Shown here piece after piece: positions 1 to 8,747 of a stretch of 64,000 bases of DNA. Made by a program: the position numbers and the translations under genes. Origin of the DNA: CAVREM01 sp963728825 (GTDB lineage: Bacteria > Acidobacteriota > Vicinamibacteria > Vicinamibacterales > CAVVIG01); assembly GCA_963728825.1 (NCBI GenBank), contig CAVSLA010000005.1, positions 186,001-250,000 of the forward strand, written 5' to 3'. Under the pieces are notes generated by a model. The model was not told the origin of the DNA. It saw nothing but the letters and a program-made list of their open reading frames with translations, and searched no databases. Position 1 is the first letter of the stretch. Each line of letters opens with the position of its first letter.

Positions 1-622
1 GACAGGCGGAGGTCGGCATGTAGACGTCGACTTCGTTCGGATAGTGAGGGACCGCAGGCAGCACGCCAACCACCGTATGCGGCCGATCGTTCATCTCGAA
101 GACCTGGCCGATGATGGCCCGGTCACCACCGAACCTGGACTGCCAGTACGAGTGGCCAAGCACCAGCACCGCCGGCGCATCCTCGTCGTCGTCGGTCGCG
201 ACGAACCCGCGACCCACGAGCGGTTGGATGCCGAGCACATCGAAGAAGTTCGGGGACACCACGCCGGCCGCCACGCGATCCGGCTCGCCACGGCGGAGCA
301 GATCGAAATTCATCTGATGGAACTCCACCAGACCGTCGAAGCTGGCGAGCTGCTGCCGGTAGTCGTAGAGCTCTTTGATCGAGACACCAACGTTCTGCTG
401 ATTGAGCCCTGGCGCCGACTGACGAATCAGCACCAGCCGGTTCCCGTTCTCGTAGGGCAGCGGCTTCAGCAGGACGCCGTTGATGACACTGAAGATCGCG
501 GTATTGGCGCCGATGCCGAGGCCGAGCGTCAGCACCGCCAGCACGGCGAAGCCGGGGTTCTTCAGCAGCGTGCGGACGCCGTACTTGACATCCTGCAGGA
601 AATCTTCCGTGTGCTTCTGCAT
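1..622 (-). CDS. MacB/FtsX-like ABC transporter permease, N-terminal part (cut by window edge)
   Basis: The frame opens with ATG at 622 and runs without a stop off the left edge, giving about 207 residues of a longer protein. A cytoplasmic start (MQKHTEDFLQDVKYGVRTLL) is followed by one membrane segment containing GLGIGANTAIFSV, the typical opening of MacB_PCD-type permeases that acidobacteria carry in many copies. The rest resembles the periplasmic MacB_PCD domain, with the motif FFDVLGIQPLVGRGF. Such proteins normally have about 800 residues and one or two FtsX domains, so most of the gene lies outside. The substrate cannot be told; no ATPase partner is adjacent. Confidence 0.85.
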   Translation of the reverse strand, partial: MQKHTEDFLQDVKYGVRTLLKNPGFAVLAVLTLGLGIGANTAIFSVINGVLLKPLPYENGNRLVLIRQSAPGLNQQNVGVSIKELYDYRQQLASFDGLVEFHQMNFDLLRRGEPDRVAAGVVSPNFFDVLGIQPLVGRGFVATDDDEDAPAVLVLGHSYWQSRFGGDRAIIGQVFEMNDRPHTVVGVLPAVPHYPNEVDVYMPTSAC

Positions 623-650
623 CGGCTCCACAACTCCTCAGCGCGATTCT

Positions 651-1406
651 TTACACCAGGCCAACCGCCCACTGCGCCAGTGCGCGCCAGGCAGCGGTGT
701 CAGAAATCACCAGTCGCAGCGGTACCGAGAGCACCAGCGCCGTCCCGCCCCAGACGTATGCCGGATGCACGCGCCGGCGCGTCACCAGGTCGTAGACGAC
801 ACCGGCGAATATGAACAGAAAAGCGAGCCCGAAGAACGCCGGCGGCCCGACCGACACCACGCCCGGGAAACGCGCCACCGCGGCGACGATGATGCTGACG
901 TAGGCAAGGAGCATCAGCCGCTTGTGCACGTCCCGGTCGGTGCGCAGCCACAACGCTGCCGCCACGAAGCTGCCGAACAACAGCATGTCGCTCAACGGAA
1001 TCACCAGGAACGCCAGCGGATCCACACCGGGCGGCGCCCCGCCGCGCGCGGCGGTTTTCAGCGCGGTCAGCGTCCCCACCAGGACCATCAGCGCCGCGAG
1101 GATCCCGCCCGCGATGCCCAGCCGCCGATGCACGGCGACCTTGTGCTGCGCCACGAGCGCCGTCTGTGCAATGAACAGCAGCACCCACGCCGTGAACAGC
1201 GCCCCGTGCAGGTGCACGAGCACCGTGATCGGCCCGCCGCTCAGCGTGACCATCGGCGTCTGGCCGAAGGGCTTCAGGTAGTAGGACGGCCCGAAGCCGA
1301 CCAGCACGGTCAGCGCCATCGCGATCGCAATACCGCTGTAGAACGCACGGTCGTACCTGCCGGTCGAGATCGGCCGTGGACGCGGTCGTTCAGCTACTGT
1401 AGCCAC
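651..1406 (-). CDS. Seven-transmembrane protein of unknown function
   Basis: A 251-residue protein starting with GTG at 1406. After a basic N-terminus (about 20 residues) it shows seven hydrophobic segments, near residues 22-42, 55-85, 97-115, 128-150, 160-180, 186-208 and 216-240. Segment 2 holds VHLHGALFTAWVLLF and is followed by VHRRLGIAGG, a histidine-bearing arrangement seen in small bacterial membrane proteins that are mostly left unnamed (some in DUF2306-like groups). The histidines could bind haem or metal, but this is inference. It lies just upstream, on the same strand, of the MacB-like permease with a 28-base gap. Confidence 0.7.
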   Translation of the reverse strand: MATVAERPRPRPISTGRYDRAFYSGIAIAMALTVLVGFGPSYYLKPFGQTPMVTLSGGPITVLVHLHGALFTAWVLLFIAQTALVAQHKVAVHRRLGIAGGILAALMVLVGTLTALKTAARGGAPPGVDPLAFLVIPLSDMLLFGSFVAAALWLRTDRDVHKRLMLLAYVSIIVAAVARFPGVVSVGPPAFFGLAFLFIFAGVVYDLVTRRRVHPAYVWGGTALVLSVPLRLVISDTAAWRALAQWAVGLV

Positions 1407-1523
1407 TCGAGACTCCGGGACAGTTGCAGCGTCGGTACGAGAAGCCTATCACCACCGACTGCCGTGCGGCTCGCTGCCAGGCAATGGTCCACGTCGAGGC
1501 GATGGGGCGAGGCGGCGGCTATC

Positions 1524-1679
1524 TCACGCGTTACCGATCGAGCGTCCCTGGATGATGTGAATCAGGAAGAACACCACGGCGAACACGAGGAGGATGTTCA
1601 ACAGGCCTCCGAGTGCGGTGGTGGTCATGAATCCCAGAAACCAGAGTGCGAGGCAGAGGAAGACGAGGAACAGAAGCAT
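1524..1679 (-). CDS. Small lmo0937/DUF5670-type membrane protein
   Basis: A 51-residue protein starts with ATG at 1679, seven bases after a GAGGG ribosome-binding site, and ends TGA at 1524. It opens MLLFLVFLCLALWFLGF, has a central TTTALGGLLNILLVF and ends FFLIHIIQGRSIGNA. Two hydrophobic helices joined by a short glycine-containing turn, with a terminal basic patch, match the lmo0937-family/DUF5670 small membrane proteins, whose usual length is about 50 residues. Function is unknown; relatives are often stress-associated. Confidence 0.75.
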   Translation of the reverse strand: MLLFLVFLCLALWFLGFMTTTALGGLLNILLVFAVVFFLIHIIQGRSIGNA

Positions 1680-1963
1680 GGCGTGGCCCTCGGCGTCGGG
1701 AAATGCACGCCACGGGCCAACCGCCGCTTAGCGCGGTGACAAGCAGTAGTACATCACGAGCCTGCTGGCGAGCATCAGCGCACGGCCGAGCTGGGGCCAG
1801 GACAGGCACATCCCGCCCACCATCGCCATCAGGATCACGGTGTCGCCGAACGAGATGGCACTACGGAGAGCCAATCGTTCATCTCCGCAGGCGAGGCATC
1901 GAGACACTTGGACCAGGGAACCACCGAAAAGGTTTGGTTCCGGGCGATCAATAGCGTGCAAAT

Positions 1964-2695
1964 TCATTTGTTCGCTGCTACCTCGGCCGTCGACGTGGTG
2001 AGACGACGCACACAGAAGGCATCGAGCGACAGGGCATCCGGGTTGATGAACTCCACACCAGCCCGGTACGCCAACCCGCCGTGGTCGGCTTCGACGGACG
2101 ACCAGGCGACGACCCCGCGTACTTTCACCTCGGCGTCCGAGTCGATCAACGCCAGGCGCAGCGGCTCCGAGGGGCGCAGCCGCATATGGATCAGAAGTTG
2201 AGCCCCTGTAGACGACAGGTTGACGAGCGTGCCGTTCTCCCCGTTCACCACCACGCTGGCGGAATCGGTAATCGGAAACCGTGGCGCCCGCCTCGTCCCG
2301 CAATAATCGAGCGGATGAGAGGTCTTCAGTACCGCGCCCTCGAGACCCAAGGCGCGGGTCTCGAGAATCATCGGCGAGTTCGTCTCGTCTTCGGTGAGAA
2401 CCCGGAGGTCGATCGCACCCATGCGCTGGTCGCTCTTCAGACGCGACACCAATGACGCGCCGCGAGCGGTGAAGGCGAAGGTCCTGTCCAGCGCGAGAAT
2501 CTTCGGCGGATGGGTTTCGACGGCATCGAATGCCTTCAGCGCATCGGAATCCGCGAACAGCGCGACGCTCGGCTCCGAGCCGAGACGCTTGCGAAGGGCG
2601 ACTTCATGCTCCGCTCGCGCAATGACGATGACAGAGGGTCCCATGCCGAGGTTATCGGCAAGGATGAGGCCAGCGATACCCTGATCGATCCACAT
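1964..2695 (-). CDS. PilZ-domain protein with degenerate receiver-like N-terminus
   Basis: A 243-residue protein. The C-terminal half (about residues 134-235) is a PilZ domain with both cyclic-di-GMP contact motifs: RRAPR at 135-139 (RxxxR) and NLSSTG at 159-164 (NxSxxG). It should therefore be able to bind c-di-GMP. Residues 20-125 look like a response-regulator fold (SVIVIARAEHEV, then ILALDRTFAF) but lack an obvious phospho-acceptor aspartate. It is probably a c-di-GMP effector acting on motility, secretion or polysaccharide output. No flagellar or pilus genes lie nearby, so the target is unknown. It is divergent from the ABC exporter pair, 110 bases away. Confidence 0.85.
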   Translation of the reverse strand: MWIDQGIAGLILADNLGMGPSVIVIARAEHEVALRKRLGSEPSVALFADSDALKAFDAVETHPPKILALDRTFAFTARGASLVSRLKSDQRMGAIDLRVLTEDETNSPMILETRALGLEGAVLKTSHPLDYCGTRRAPRFPITDSASVVVNGENGTLVNLSSTGAQLLIHMRLRPSEPLRLALIDSDAEVKVRGVVAWSSVEADHGGLAYRAGVEFINPDALSLDAFCVRRLTTSTAEVAANK

Positions 2696-2805
2696 GCTAA
2701 TTGGTGCAAATACTGGACTTAGTCGACATTTCCCGCACCGGCATGCCGCTGCCCTGTGCCGGATCTGTATCCGGTACGCAGATTTGTGAGATCTTCGGCA
2801 CGCTG

Positions 2806-3570
2806 ATGTCCGAAGTCGTCGTCCGAGCCGATCGCATCCGCAAGACCTATGGCCGGGTCACGGCGGTCGACGAAGTGTCGTTCGACGTGCGGCGGGGCGA
2901 GATTTTCGGCCTGATCGGGCCGAACGGGGCCGGCAAGACCACCACCCTGGAGTGCGTCGAGGGAGTACGTCAGCCGGATCGAGGGTCGATTTCCGTCCTC
3001 GGGCTCGATCCGATGAGGAACCGGAGAGCGCTTCAGAACCGGATCGGCGTCCAGTTGCAAGCCGCACAACTGCAGAAGCGCATCACGGTGTGGGAAGCCG
3101 TCGATCTGTGGCGCTCGTTGTATGACGTCGCCGTCGATGGCGCGGTGCTGCTCGAGCAGCTCGGCTTGTCGGCCAAGCGCAATGCCTGGTTCATGACGCT
3201 GTCGGGCGGTCAGCGGCAGCGGCTGTTCATCGCGCTGGCCCTCATCAACGACCCTGAAGTGGTGTTTCTCGACGAGTTGACGACCGGCCTGGATCCGCAG
3301 GCCCGACGCGCCATCTGGACGCTGGTCCGCGGGATTCGCGATCGCGGCAAGACCGTCGTGCTGACGACCCACTCGATGGAGGAGGCCGAACGGCTGTGCG
3401 ACCGGGTCGCGATCATCGATCACGGCCGGATCATCGAAATCGATTCACCTGAAGCTCTGCTGGCCAGGCACTTTCCGACGGGGCGGATTGCGATCAGCGA
3501 CACCAAGTCGCTGGCCGCGACGCTCGAGGACGTGTTCCTGAAGGTCACCGGCGACGCGATCCGGGACTGA
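2806..3570 (+). CDS. ABC transporter ATP-binding protein (ABC-2 exporter, DrrA-like)
   Basis: A 254-residue ATPase. I take ATG at 2806 (MSEVVVRADRIRKTYG) as the start, because an upstream in-frame extension to 2701 has no family similarity. All nucleotide-binding motifs are present: Walker A GPNGAGKTT, signature LSGGQRQRL, Walker B VVFLDELTTGLDP and the switch histidine in TTHSMEEAE. The layout is that of ATPases powering ABC-2 exporters of drugs or lipids (DrrA/CcmA type). The permease follows two bases after the stop, so the two form one transport operon. The substrate is not evident. Confidence 0.93.
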   Translation: MSEVVVRADRIRKTYGRVTAVDEVSFDVRRGEIFGLIGPNGAGKTTTLECVEGVRQPDRGSISVLGLDPMRNRRALQNRIGVQLQAAQLQKRITVWEAVDLWRSLYDVAVDGAVLLEQLGLSAKRNAWFMTLSGGQRQRLFIALALINDPEVVFLDELTTGLDPQARRAIWTLVRGIRDRGKTVVLTTHSMEEAERLCDRVAIIDHGRIIEIDSPEALLARHFPTGRIAISDTKSLAATLEDVFLKVTGDAIRD

Positions 3571-3572
3571 CC

Positions 3573-4310
3573 ATGCTGCGCGGACTCTGGAAGCTGACGT
3601 GGGTCGAGATCAAGATTTTCGTGCGCGAGCCGCTCGGCGTGTTCGGGACACTGGCGATGCCCGTGATCGTCTTTGCGATTCTCGGGCGCGTGCTGGGAGG
3701 CTCCGCTCGCCGCTCCGAGCAAGTCAACCGTGTTGACATAGCGATCTTTGCTGCGCTGCTGATCTCGACGAGCGCCGTGCTGTCGCTGGTGACGATTGTG
3801 TCGATTTACCGGGAAGGCGGGATCCTGAAACGGCTGCGCGCCACACCACTCCGGCCAGAAACGATTCTCGCAGCGCACGTGCTCGCGAAGCTCCTGTTCA
3901 CCGCCGCGACGCTTGCCCTGCTGGTCGCCGCCGGCCGTCCCCTGTTCGCGTCGGACGGCAATATTCCGTTCGCCCGGTTCGGTGCGGCGCTCCTGGTGAC
4001 GACTGTCAGCTTGCTGTCGGTGGGATTCGTCATTGCCAGTGTGGTGCCGACGGCGCGGTTCGCGCAGCCGATCGGCACGTTCGTCCTCTACCCGATGATC
4101 GGGATCTCAGGACTGTTCGTGCCGATCGAGACGCTGCCAACAGGGCTTCAGGTCCTGGCGAAGCTGCTGCCGTTCACCTACGCGGTGTCGCTCCTAAGAG
4201 GCGCATGGCTGCAGGAGCCCTGGTCTGCGCACGTGGGCGACCTCGCCGCGCTCGTGCTGACCTTCGTTGTCTGCACGGCGCTCTCTGCGAAGATCTTCCG
4301 CTGGGAATGA
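3573..4310 (+). CDS. ABC-2 type transporter permease
   Basis: A 245-residue integral membrane protein starting two bases after the ATPase stop. It has the ABC-2 order: an amphipathic start (LWKLTWVEIKIFVREPLGVF), a first helix (TLAMPVIVFAILGRVL), then five further helices. The usual E-loop region appears as YREGGILKRLRATPLRPETI, and the last loop carries FVPIETLPTGLQVLAKLLPFTYAV. Together with the ATPase it should form a dimeric exporter in the inner membrane, DrrB-like. Length is normal and the frame is intact. Confidence 0.92.
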   Translation: MLRGLWKLTWVEIKIFVREPLGVFGTLAMPVIVFAILGRVLGGSARRSEQVNRVDIAIFAALLISTSAVLSLVTIVSIYREGGILKRLRATPLRPETILAAHVLAKLLFTAATLALLVAAGRPLFASDGNIPFARFGAALLVTTVSLLSVGFVIASVVPTARFAQPIGTFVLYPMIGISGLFVPIETLPTGLQVLAKLLPFTYAVSLLRGAWLQEPWSAHVGDLAALVLTFVVCTALSAKIFRWE

Positions 4311-4358
4311 ATCGCGGGCTGGAAGCGAACCTTCCAGCCCTCCTGCCCTTCCCGCCCG

Positions 4359-5012
4359 TCAGTTCGACGCGAAGCAGTAGAACAAGCCAGCGCCGCCGAC
4401 CTTCTGAAGATTCGGCTGCGCGCAGCCCGGCGTCGTGTGCGCGGAGTTCCACGAGGTTGGATCCTGGCCGCCGCCCTGGCGGTCGTGATGACCGACGCGC
4501 GCGCCGGCGTTGGCCGCGGCATTGCTCGTCCAATTGCTGCAGGTGTTGTCGGTGCCGGCCGGTGGCGCCGTGCCGTCGGCGTTGGAACCAGTCAGGATGT
4601 CATGGGTGTTCGGCGTGTCGCCGCGGCCGTTGACGACCGCGCCCTTTTCGGTCAGCTGCGTCTCCTTCGTGAGGTTGTTGCTCGCGCTGTGGAGATCGTC
4701 GACGCTCTTGGCAATCACCACGCCCTTGGCGTTCGACCAGGGCCCCTTGCCGATGCGGTCGCGCGCGTTCACGGCTCCCTGCCCCTGCGTGCTCAGGTAG
4801 GCGCGCCACGTACGATTTCCAGCGCCGGCCGCGGCGGCCAGCGTCTGACAGTGCTTGTCGGCGCCGGCCAGTCCGCCCAGATTGGCGCCATCGCCCACGC
4901 CGGTGCTCGTGATGAAGAAGCTCATCTGGCTTCCGCCCTGTTGAGCGAACACGACGTATGAACCAACCACGGCCAGCACGGTCGCGACGATCAATGACTG
5001 CAGCTTTCTCAT
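4359..5012 (-). CDS. Secreted lectin-like protein (endostatin/DUF1554-like fold)
   Basis: A 217-residue protein with a clear Sec signal peptide (MRKLQSLIVATVLAVVGSYVVFA). The mature part reads FFITSTGVGDGANLGGLAGADKH, then cysteine, then TWRAYLST, and ends NLQKVGGAGLFYCFASN. This pattern (FxTS..GxGxxLGGLxGAD..C.....RAYLS) occurs in secreted bacterial proteins with a C-type-lectin/endostatin-like fold, including DUF1554. Cysteines near the start and end of the domain could form disulfides. It stands alone, convergent with the ABC pair, and its ligand is unknown. Confidence 0.7.
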   Translation of the reverse strand: MRKLQSLIVATVLAVVGSYVVFAQQGGSQMSFFITSTGVGDGANLGGLAGADKHCQTLAAAAGAGNRTWRAYLSTQGQGAVNARDRIGKGPWSNAKGVVIAKSVDDLHSASNNLTKETQLTEKGAVVNGRGDTPNTHDILTGSNADGTAPPAGTDNTCSNWTSNAAANAGARVGHHDRQGGGQDPTSWNSAHTTPGCAQPNLQKVGGAGLFYCFASN

Positions 5013-5065
5013 GAGTGCTCTCCTTTTGCCGGACAGTCCACCCTCGACGCGGACGCTCCAGCGGC

Positions 5066-6325
5066 TCAGCGCCGCGCGGCCGGGCCGGCCACCAGCGCTG
5101 CTATGACCAGATCACCTCCGACGTTGACCGTCGTCCGGCACATGTCCAGGAAACGATCGACGCCGAGGATCAGGCCCATGCCCTCGGCCGGAATTCCGAC
5201 CGACTGCGCCACGATCATTACCATAGGCAGCGATCCGCCGGGAACTCCAGCTGTGCCGATGCCAGCCAGGATCGACATCAACATGACCCGGGTCTGCTGC
5301 CCGACAGTCAGATCGAGGCCGTAGACCTGCGCGAGAAAGAGGACGGTGATGCCCTCGAACAGAGCCGTGCCATTCTGGTTGGCGGTCGCGCCGACGGTGA
5401 GCACGAAGCGCGCGACGTCGGGCGGCAGCTTGAGCTTCGTCTCCGCCGTCTCGAGCGAAAGCGGCAAGGTCGCGTTGGACGAGGCGGTCGAGAACGCGTA
5501 GAGGTAGACGTCGCGGCACTGGCGGAAGAATTCGATCGGCGAACGCCGTGCCACCAGCTTCAAGAGCAGCGAGTACACGCCGAACTGATGCAGCAGCAGC
5601 GCCGCGACGACGGTGGCGACGTAGAAGAACAGCGTGGCGAACACCGAGGTGCCGAAGGTAAACGCCGTATTGAAGATGATCGCGAACACCGCGAAGGGCG
5701 CGAGCATCATCGCGAACTGGACGATTTTCATGCAGGCCTCGAAGACCTGCTCGAGGAAGCGCATCAGCACGTTCTGCTGATCGTCGCGCGGCGCCGTACG
5801 GCTGACGGCGACGCCGAAAATCAGAGCGAACACCATCAGCGGCAGCATCTCGCCGTCGAGGGCGCGGACGGCCGAGTCGAGCGGGTTGCGTGGTACCAGC
5901 TCGATAATCGTGTCGGCGACCGATTTCCGGGCGGCCGCGTTCGCCTGCAGCGCCTGGACGCCGGAGGAGGCCTGTGCGGCGATCGCCTCCTGCAGGCCGA
6001 CGCTCTCACCCGGCTTCAACACGTTCACGAACAGCATGCCGATCGCCACCGACAGCGTACTCATCACCACGGTGAACCAGAGCGTCCGGCCGGCCACGCC
6101 GCTGAGATCGCGGCCGCGACCCAGCTCGTAGACGCCGATGACCAGCGCCGAGAACACCATCGGCACCACGATCATGAAAATCGTCCGGAGAAAGATCTGG
6201 CCGATCGGCCGCAGGATGTTGGTGTTGACCGCGTTGATCCAGGCCGAATCGGCCTGTGAATGCAGGGCGGCGCCCAGGCTGATGCCGGCGACGAGGGCGA
6301 TGAACAACCTGGTGTGGAGTTTCAC
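5066..6325 (-). CDS. DAACS-family dicarboxylate/amino acid:cation symporter
   Basis: A 419-residue transporter. The start is placed at GTG 6325 (MKLHTRLFIALVAGISLG), because a longer frame would run into the divergent penicillin-acylase gene. The family hallmarks of Glt/DctA-type symporters are clear: the hairpin-1 serine motif FSTASSNATLPLSLE, the TM7 motif NQNGTALFEGI and the hairpin-2 stretch GVPGGSLPMVMIV, followed by GVDRFLDMCRTTVNVGGD. It likely takes up aspartate/glutamate or C4-dicarboxylates with Na+ or H+. The length matches the family. It is divergent from the acylase gene across 58 bases. Confidence 0.95.
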   Translation of the reverse strand: MKLHTRLFIALVAGISLGAALHSQADSAWINAVNTNILRPIGQIFLRTIFMIVVPMVFSALVIGVYELGRGRDLSGVAGRTLWFTVVMSTLSVAIGMLFVNVLKPGESVGLQEAIAAQASSGVQALQANAAARKSVADTIIELVPRNPLDSAVRALDGEMLPLMVFALIFGVAVSRTAPRDDQQNVLMRFLEQVFEACMKIVQFAMMLAPFAVFAIIFNTAFTFGTSVFATLFFYVATVVAALLLHQFGVYSLLLKLVARRSPIEFFRQCRDVYLYAFSTASSNATLPLSLETAETKLKLPPDVARFVLTVGATANQNGTALFEGITVLFLAQVYGLDLTVGQQTRVMLMSILAGIGTAGVPGGSLPMVMIVAQSVGIPAEGMGLILGVDRFLDMCRTTVNVGGDLVIAALVAGPAARR

Positions 6326-6383
6326 GGGCGGCTCATCGTAATCCAGTTGACACTCCCGGCGCGCGGGCCTAGATTGACCGGCT

Positions 6384-8711
6384 ATGAGCATCAACCTGCG
6401 GCGGCATCTCGCGTTTGTTGTCTGCGTGATCGCGCTGGTTCTGCCGACGGCGGCCGTCCCGACACTGGATGCGCAACGCGCGCCGGCCACCGACTTGAAG
6501 ACGCTGGCCGAGCAGTCGCTGGCGACGATCGACGGCACCTTGAACGTCCCCGGCCTGCGGGAGGCGGTCGAGGTGGTGCGCGATCGCTGGGGCGTTCCCC
6601 ACATCTACGCGAGGAACACCGACGATCTGTTTTTCGCGCAGGGCTACGTCATCGCTCAGGATCGTCTCTGGCAGATGGAGATGTGGCGCCGGCAGCGCGA
6701 AGGCCGGCTGTCGGAGATCCTCGGGCCGGCCACCGTCGAACGCGATCGCCAGGCGCGGCTGCTGATGTATCGCGGGCCGTTCGACGACACCGAGTGGACC
6801 AGTTATCACCCCGAGGGCAAGCGCATCATCACCGCCTTCACCAACGGCCTCAACGCCTACATCACGCAGCACGCCAACAATCTACCGGTCGAATTCAAGC
6901 TGACCGGCATCAAGCCAGAGCCGTGGAAGCCCGAGACGGCGCTGCTGCGCACGACCGGCATGGGCGACGGCTCGAGCGAGCTGCAGCTGGCGCGTCTGGT
7001 CGCCCGCGTCGGCGTGCGCGAGGCCAACCGGCAACGCATGCCGGATCCGTGGGACGAACTGGTCGTGCCGGAGGGGCTCGACGTGAACAGCATCGGCCAG
7101 GAGGTCGCGATGCCCGGCGGTGGACGCGGCATGCCGCCGCCCGCCATCGTCGAGCCGTATCGCGCATGGCTCCCGCGGTCGTCGGCGCGCGCCCTCATGC
7201 CCGAAGATCGCGCGCCCGATCCTGGCAGCAACAACTGGGTGGTGAGCGGCGCCCGCACCGAAACCGGCAAACCGCTGGTGTCGAACGATCCGCACCGCGA
7301 CATCACCAATCCGTCGCTCCGCTACATCATGCATCTGAGCGCGCCGGGCTGGAACGTGATTGGGGCGCAGGAGCCGCCGTTTGTCGGCATCGCGCTCGGC
7401 CACAACGATCGGATCGCGTGGGGCTTCACGATCACCGGGACGGATCAGCACGACGTGTTCGTCGAAGAGACCAATCCCGCAAACGCGAACGAGGTTCGCT
7501 ACAACGGCCGCTGGGAGCCGCTCCGCGTCATTCGCGAAACGATTCCTGTGAAGGGCGAGACCCCCCGGGCGGTCGAGTTCAAGTTCAGCCGCCACGGCCC
7601 GATCTTCTACGAGGACGCGAAGAGTCAGCGCGCCTACGCCCTGCGATCGGTCATGAACGAGCCGGGCACCGGCGCCTACCTCGGTGGGCTGCGCCTGTCG
7701 CAGGCGCGCGACTGCCGGGAGTTCCTGGAGGCGGCGCTCTACTGGAAAGCGCCGACCGAAAACCTGATCTGCGGCGACGTCGACGGCAACATTTCGTTCC
7801 AGGCGTCGGCGCTCACGCCGAAGCGCGTCGGCTGGAGCGGGCGTCTGCCGGTGCCGGGTACGGGCAAATACGAGTGGGCCGGGTTCCGCAGCGATCTGCC
7901 GCGCATCATCAATCCGCCGCAGGGCTACATTGCGACCGCCAACAACAACGTCAACGTCGCCGGCACGCCGCCGGTCATGTTCAAGACGCTGAACAACGTG
8001 CAATTCGAGCGGGTCAAGCGGGTCGAGGATGTGCTGAGCAAGGTGCTGGGCGCGCGCCAGTGGACGATCCAGGACTCAAAAGAGTTGCAGCACGACTACC
8101 TGACGTTGCGCGGTGCGCTCGAGCAGGACCTTTTCCGCGGCTGGAAGGGCAGCACGCCGGAGGTGGAGAGCGCCCGGGCCGCGGTCGCAGGCTGGGACGC
8201 GATGCTGCGCAAAGACAGCGCCGCCGCGGCCATCTACCAGACCTGGCGGGCAGCGGTCGATCCGAAGGCGCTCGAGCATCAGCGGCCGCGTGACGAGCGT
8301 CTCCCGCTCGTCGAGCCGGGCCTCGTGAAAGCGCTCGGTGAACTGACGAAAACGCAGGGCACCGACCGCACGACCTGGCGGTATGGCCGGATGCACGACC
8401 GTGATTTCCCGCACCCGTTCGTCAGCCAGTACGATTTGCCGACCATCGAGCGAAGCGGCGGCAACGGCGCGGTCGGGGCCGACGGCGCGAGCTACCGCGA
8501 GATCCTGGACGTCGCCGACTGGGACCGATCGGTCGCCACCAACGTGCCGGGCCAATCCGGCCAGCCGGGGAGTCCGTTCTACGGCAACCTGCTGCCGCTG
8601 TGGGACCGGGGCGAGTACTTCCCGCTCGCCTACACACGCGCCCGCGTCGACCGCGAAGCCGCACACAAACTCACGCTGCGTCCCGCCGCTCCGACGACGG
8701 CGTCACGGTAA
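6384..8711 (+). CDS. Penicillin acylase family protein (secreted N-terminal-serine amidase)
   Basis: A 775-residue precursor with a signal peptide (about residues 1-30) and the S45 penicillin amidase layout. A propeptide/A-chain region includes HIYARNTDDLFFAQGYV and RLWQMEMWRRQ. The B-chain begins at the serine of GSNNWVVSG (serine codon at 7227, about residue 282), which becomes the N-terminal nucleophile after autocleavage. Oxyanion and binding-site motifs follow (SNDPHRDI, GIALGHNDRIAWGFT). Members hydrolyse amides such as beta-lactam side chains or acyl-homoserine lactones; the substrate here is not predictable. The frame is intact and a hairpin terminator follows the stop. Confidence 0.93.
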   Translation: MSINLRRHLAFVVCVIALVLPTAAVPTLDAQRAPATDLKTLAEQSLATIDGTLNVPGLREAVEVVRDRWGVPHIYARNTDDLFFAQGYVIAQDRLWQMEMWRRQREGRLSEILGPATVERDRQARLLMYRGPFDDTEWTSYHPEGKRIITAFTNGLNAYITQHANNLPVEFKLTGIKPEPWKPETALLRTTGMGDGSSELQLARLVARVGVREANRQRMPDPWDELVVPEGLDVNSIGQEVAMPGGGRGMPPPAIVEPYRAWLPRSSARALMPEDRAPDPGSNNWVVSGARTETGKPLVSNDPHRDITNPSLRYIMHLSAPGWNVIGAQEPPFVGIALGHNDRIAWGFTITGTDQHDVFVEETNPANANEVRYNGRWEPLRVIRETIPVKGETPRAVEFKFSRHGPIFYEDAKSQRAYALRSVMNEPGTGAYLGGLRLSQARDCREFLEAALYWKAPTENLICGDVDGNISFQASALTPKRVGWSGRLPVPGTGKYEWAGFRSDLPRIINPPQGYIATANNNVNVAGTPPVMFKTLNNVQFERVKRVEDVLSKVLGARQWTIQDSKELQHDYLTLRGALEQDLFRGWKGSTPEVESARAAVAGWDAMLRKDSAAAAIYQTWRAAVDPKALEHQRPRDERLPLVEPGLVKALGELTKTQGTDRTTWRYGRMHDRDFPHPFVSQYDLPTIERSGGNGAVGADGASYREILDVADWDRSVATNVPGQSGQPGSPFYGNLLPLWDRGEYFPLAYTRARVDREAAHKLTLRPAAPTTASR

Positions 8712-8723
8712 ACGCACATGTAG

Positions 8724-8745
8724 GCCGGGTCCTTTCGGACCCGGC
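8724..8745. terminator. Perfect 9-bp hairpin between convergent genes
   Basis: GCCGGGTCC (8724-8732) and GGACCCGGC (8737-8745) pair perfectly around a TTTC loop. It lies 12 bases after the penicillin-acylase stop and directly at the 3' end of the convergent LysR gene, so it can end transcription from both sides. There is no long T tract on either strand, only a CTTTT run near 8751. Confidence 0.65.
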
Positions 8746-8747
8746 TC

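Noticed and set aside
44..1739. Long plus-strand open frames opposite the permease and 7-TM genes
   Set aside because: Arginine/histidine-rich translations without any domain; they mirror the codon bias of the real minus-strand genes.
1728..1907. Possible 59-residue hydrophobic peptide on the minus strand (GTG 1907, ending YYCLSPR)
   Set aside because: No ribosome-binding site and no recognisable relatives; hydrophobicity alone is weak support. The 284 bases between the small membrane gene and the PilZ gene otherwise show nothing.
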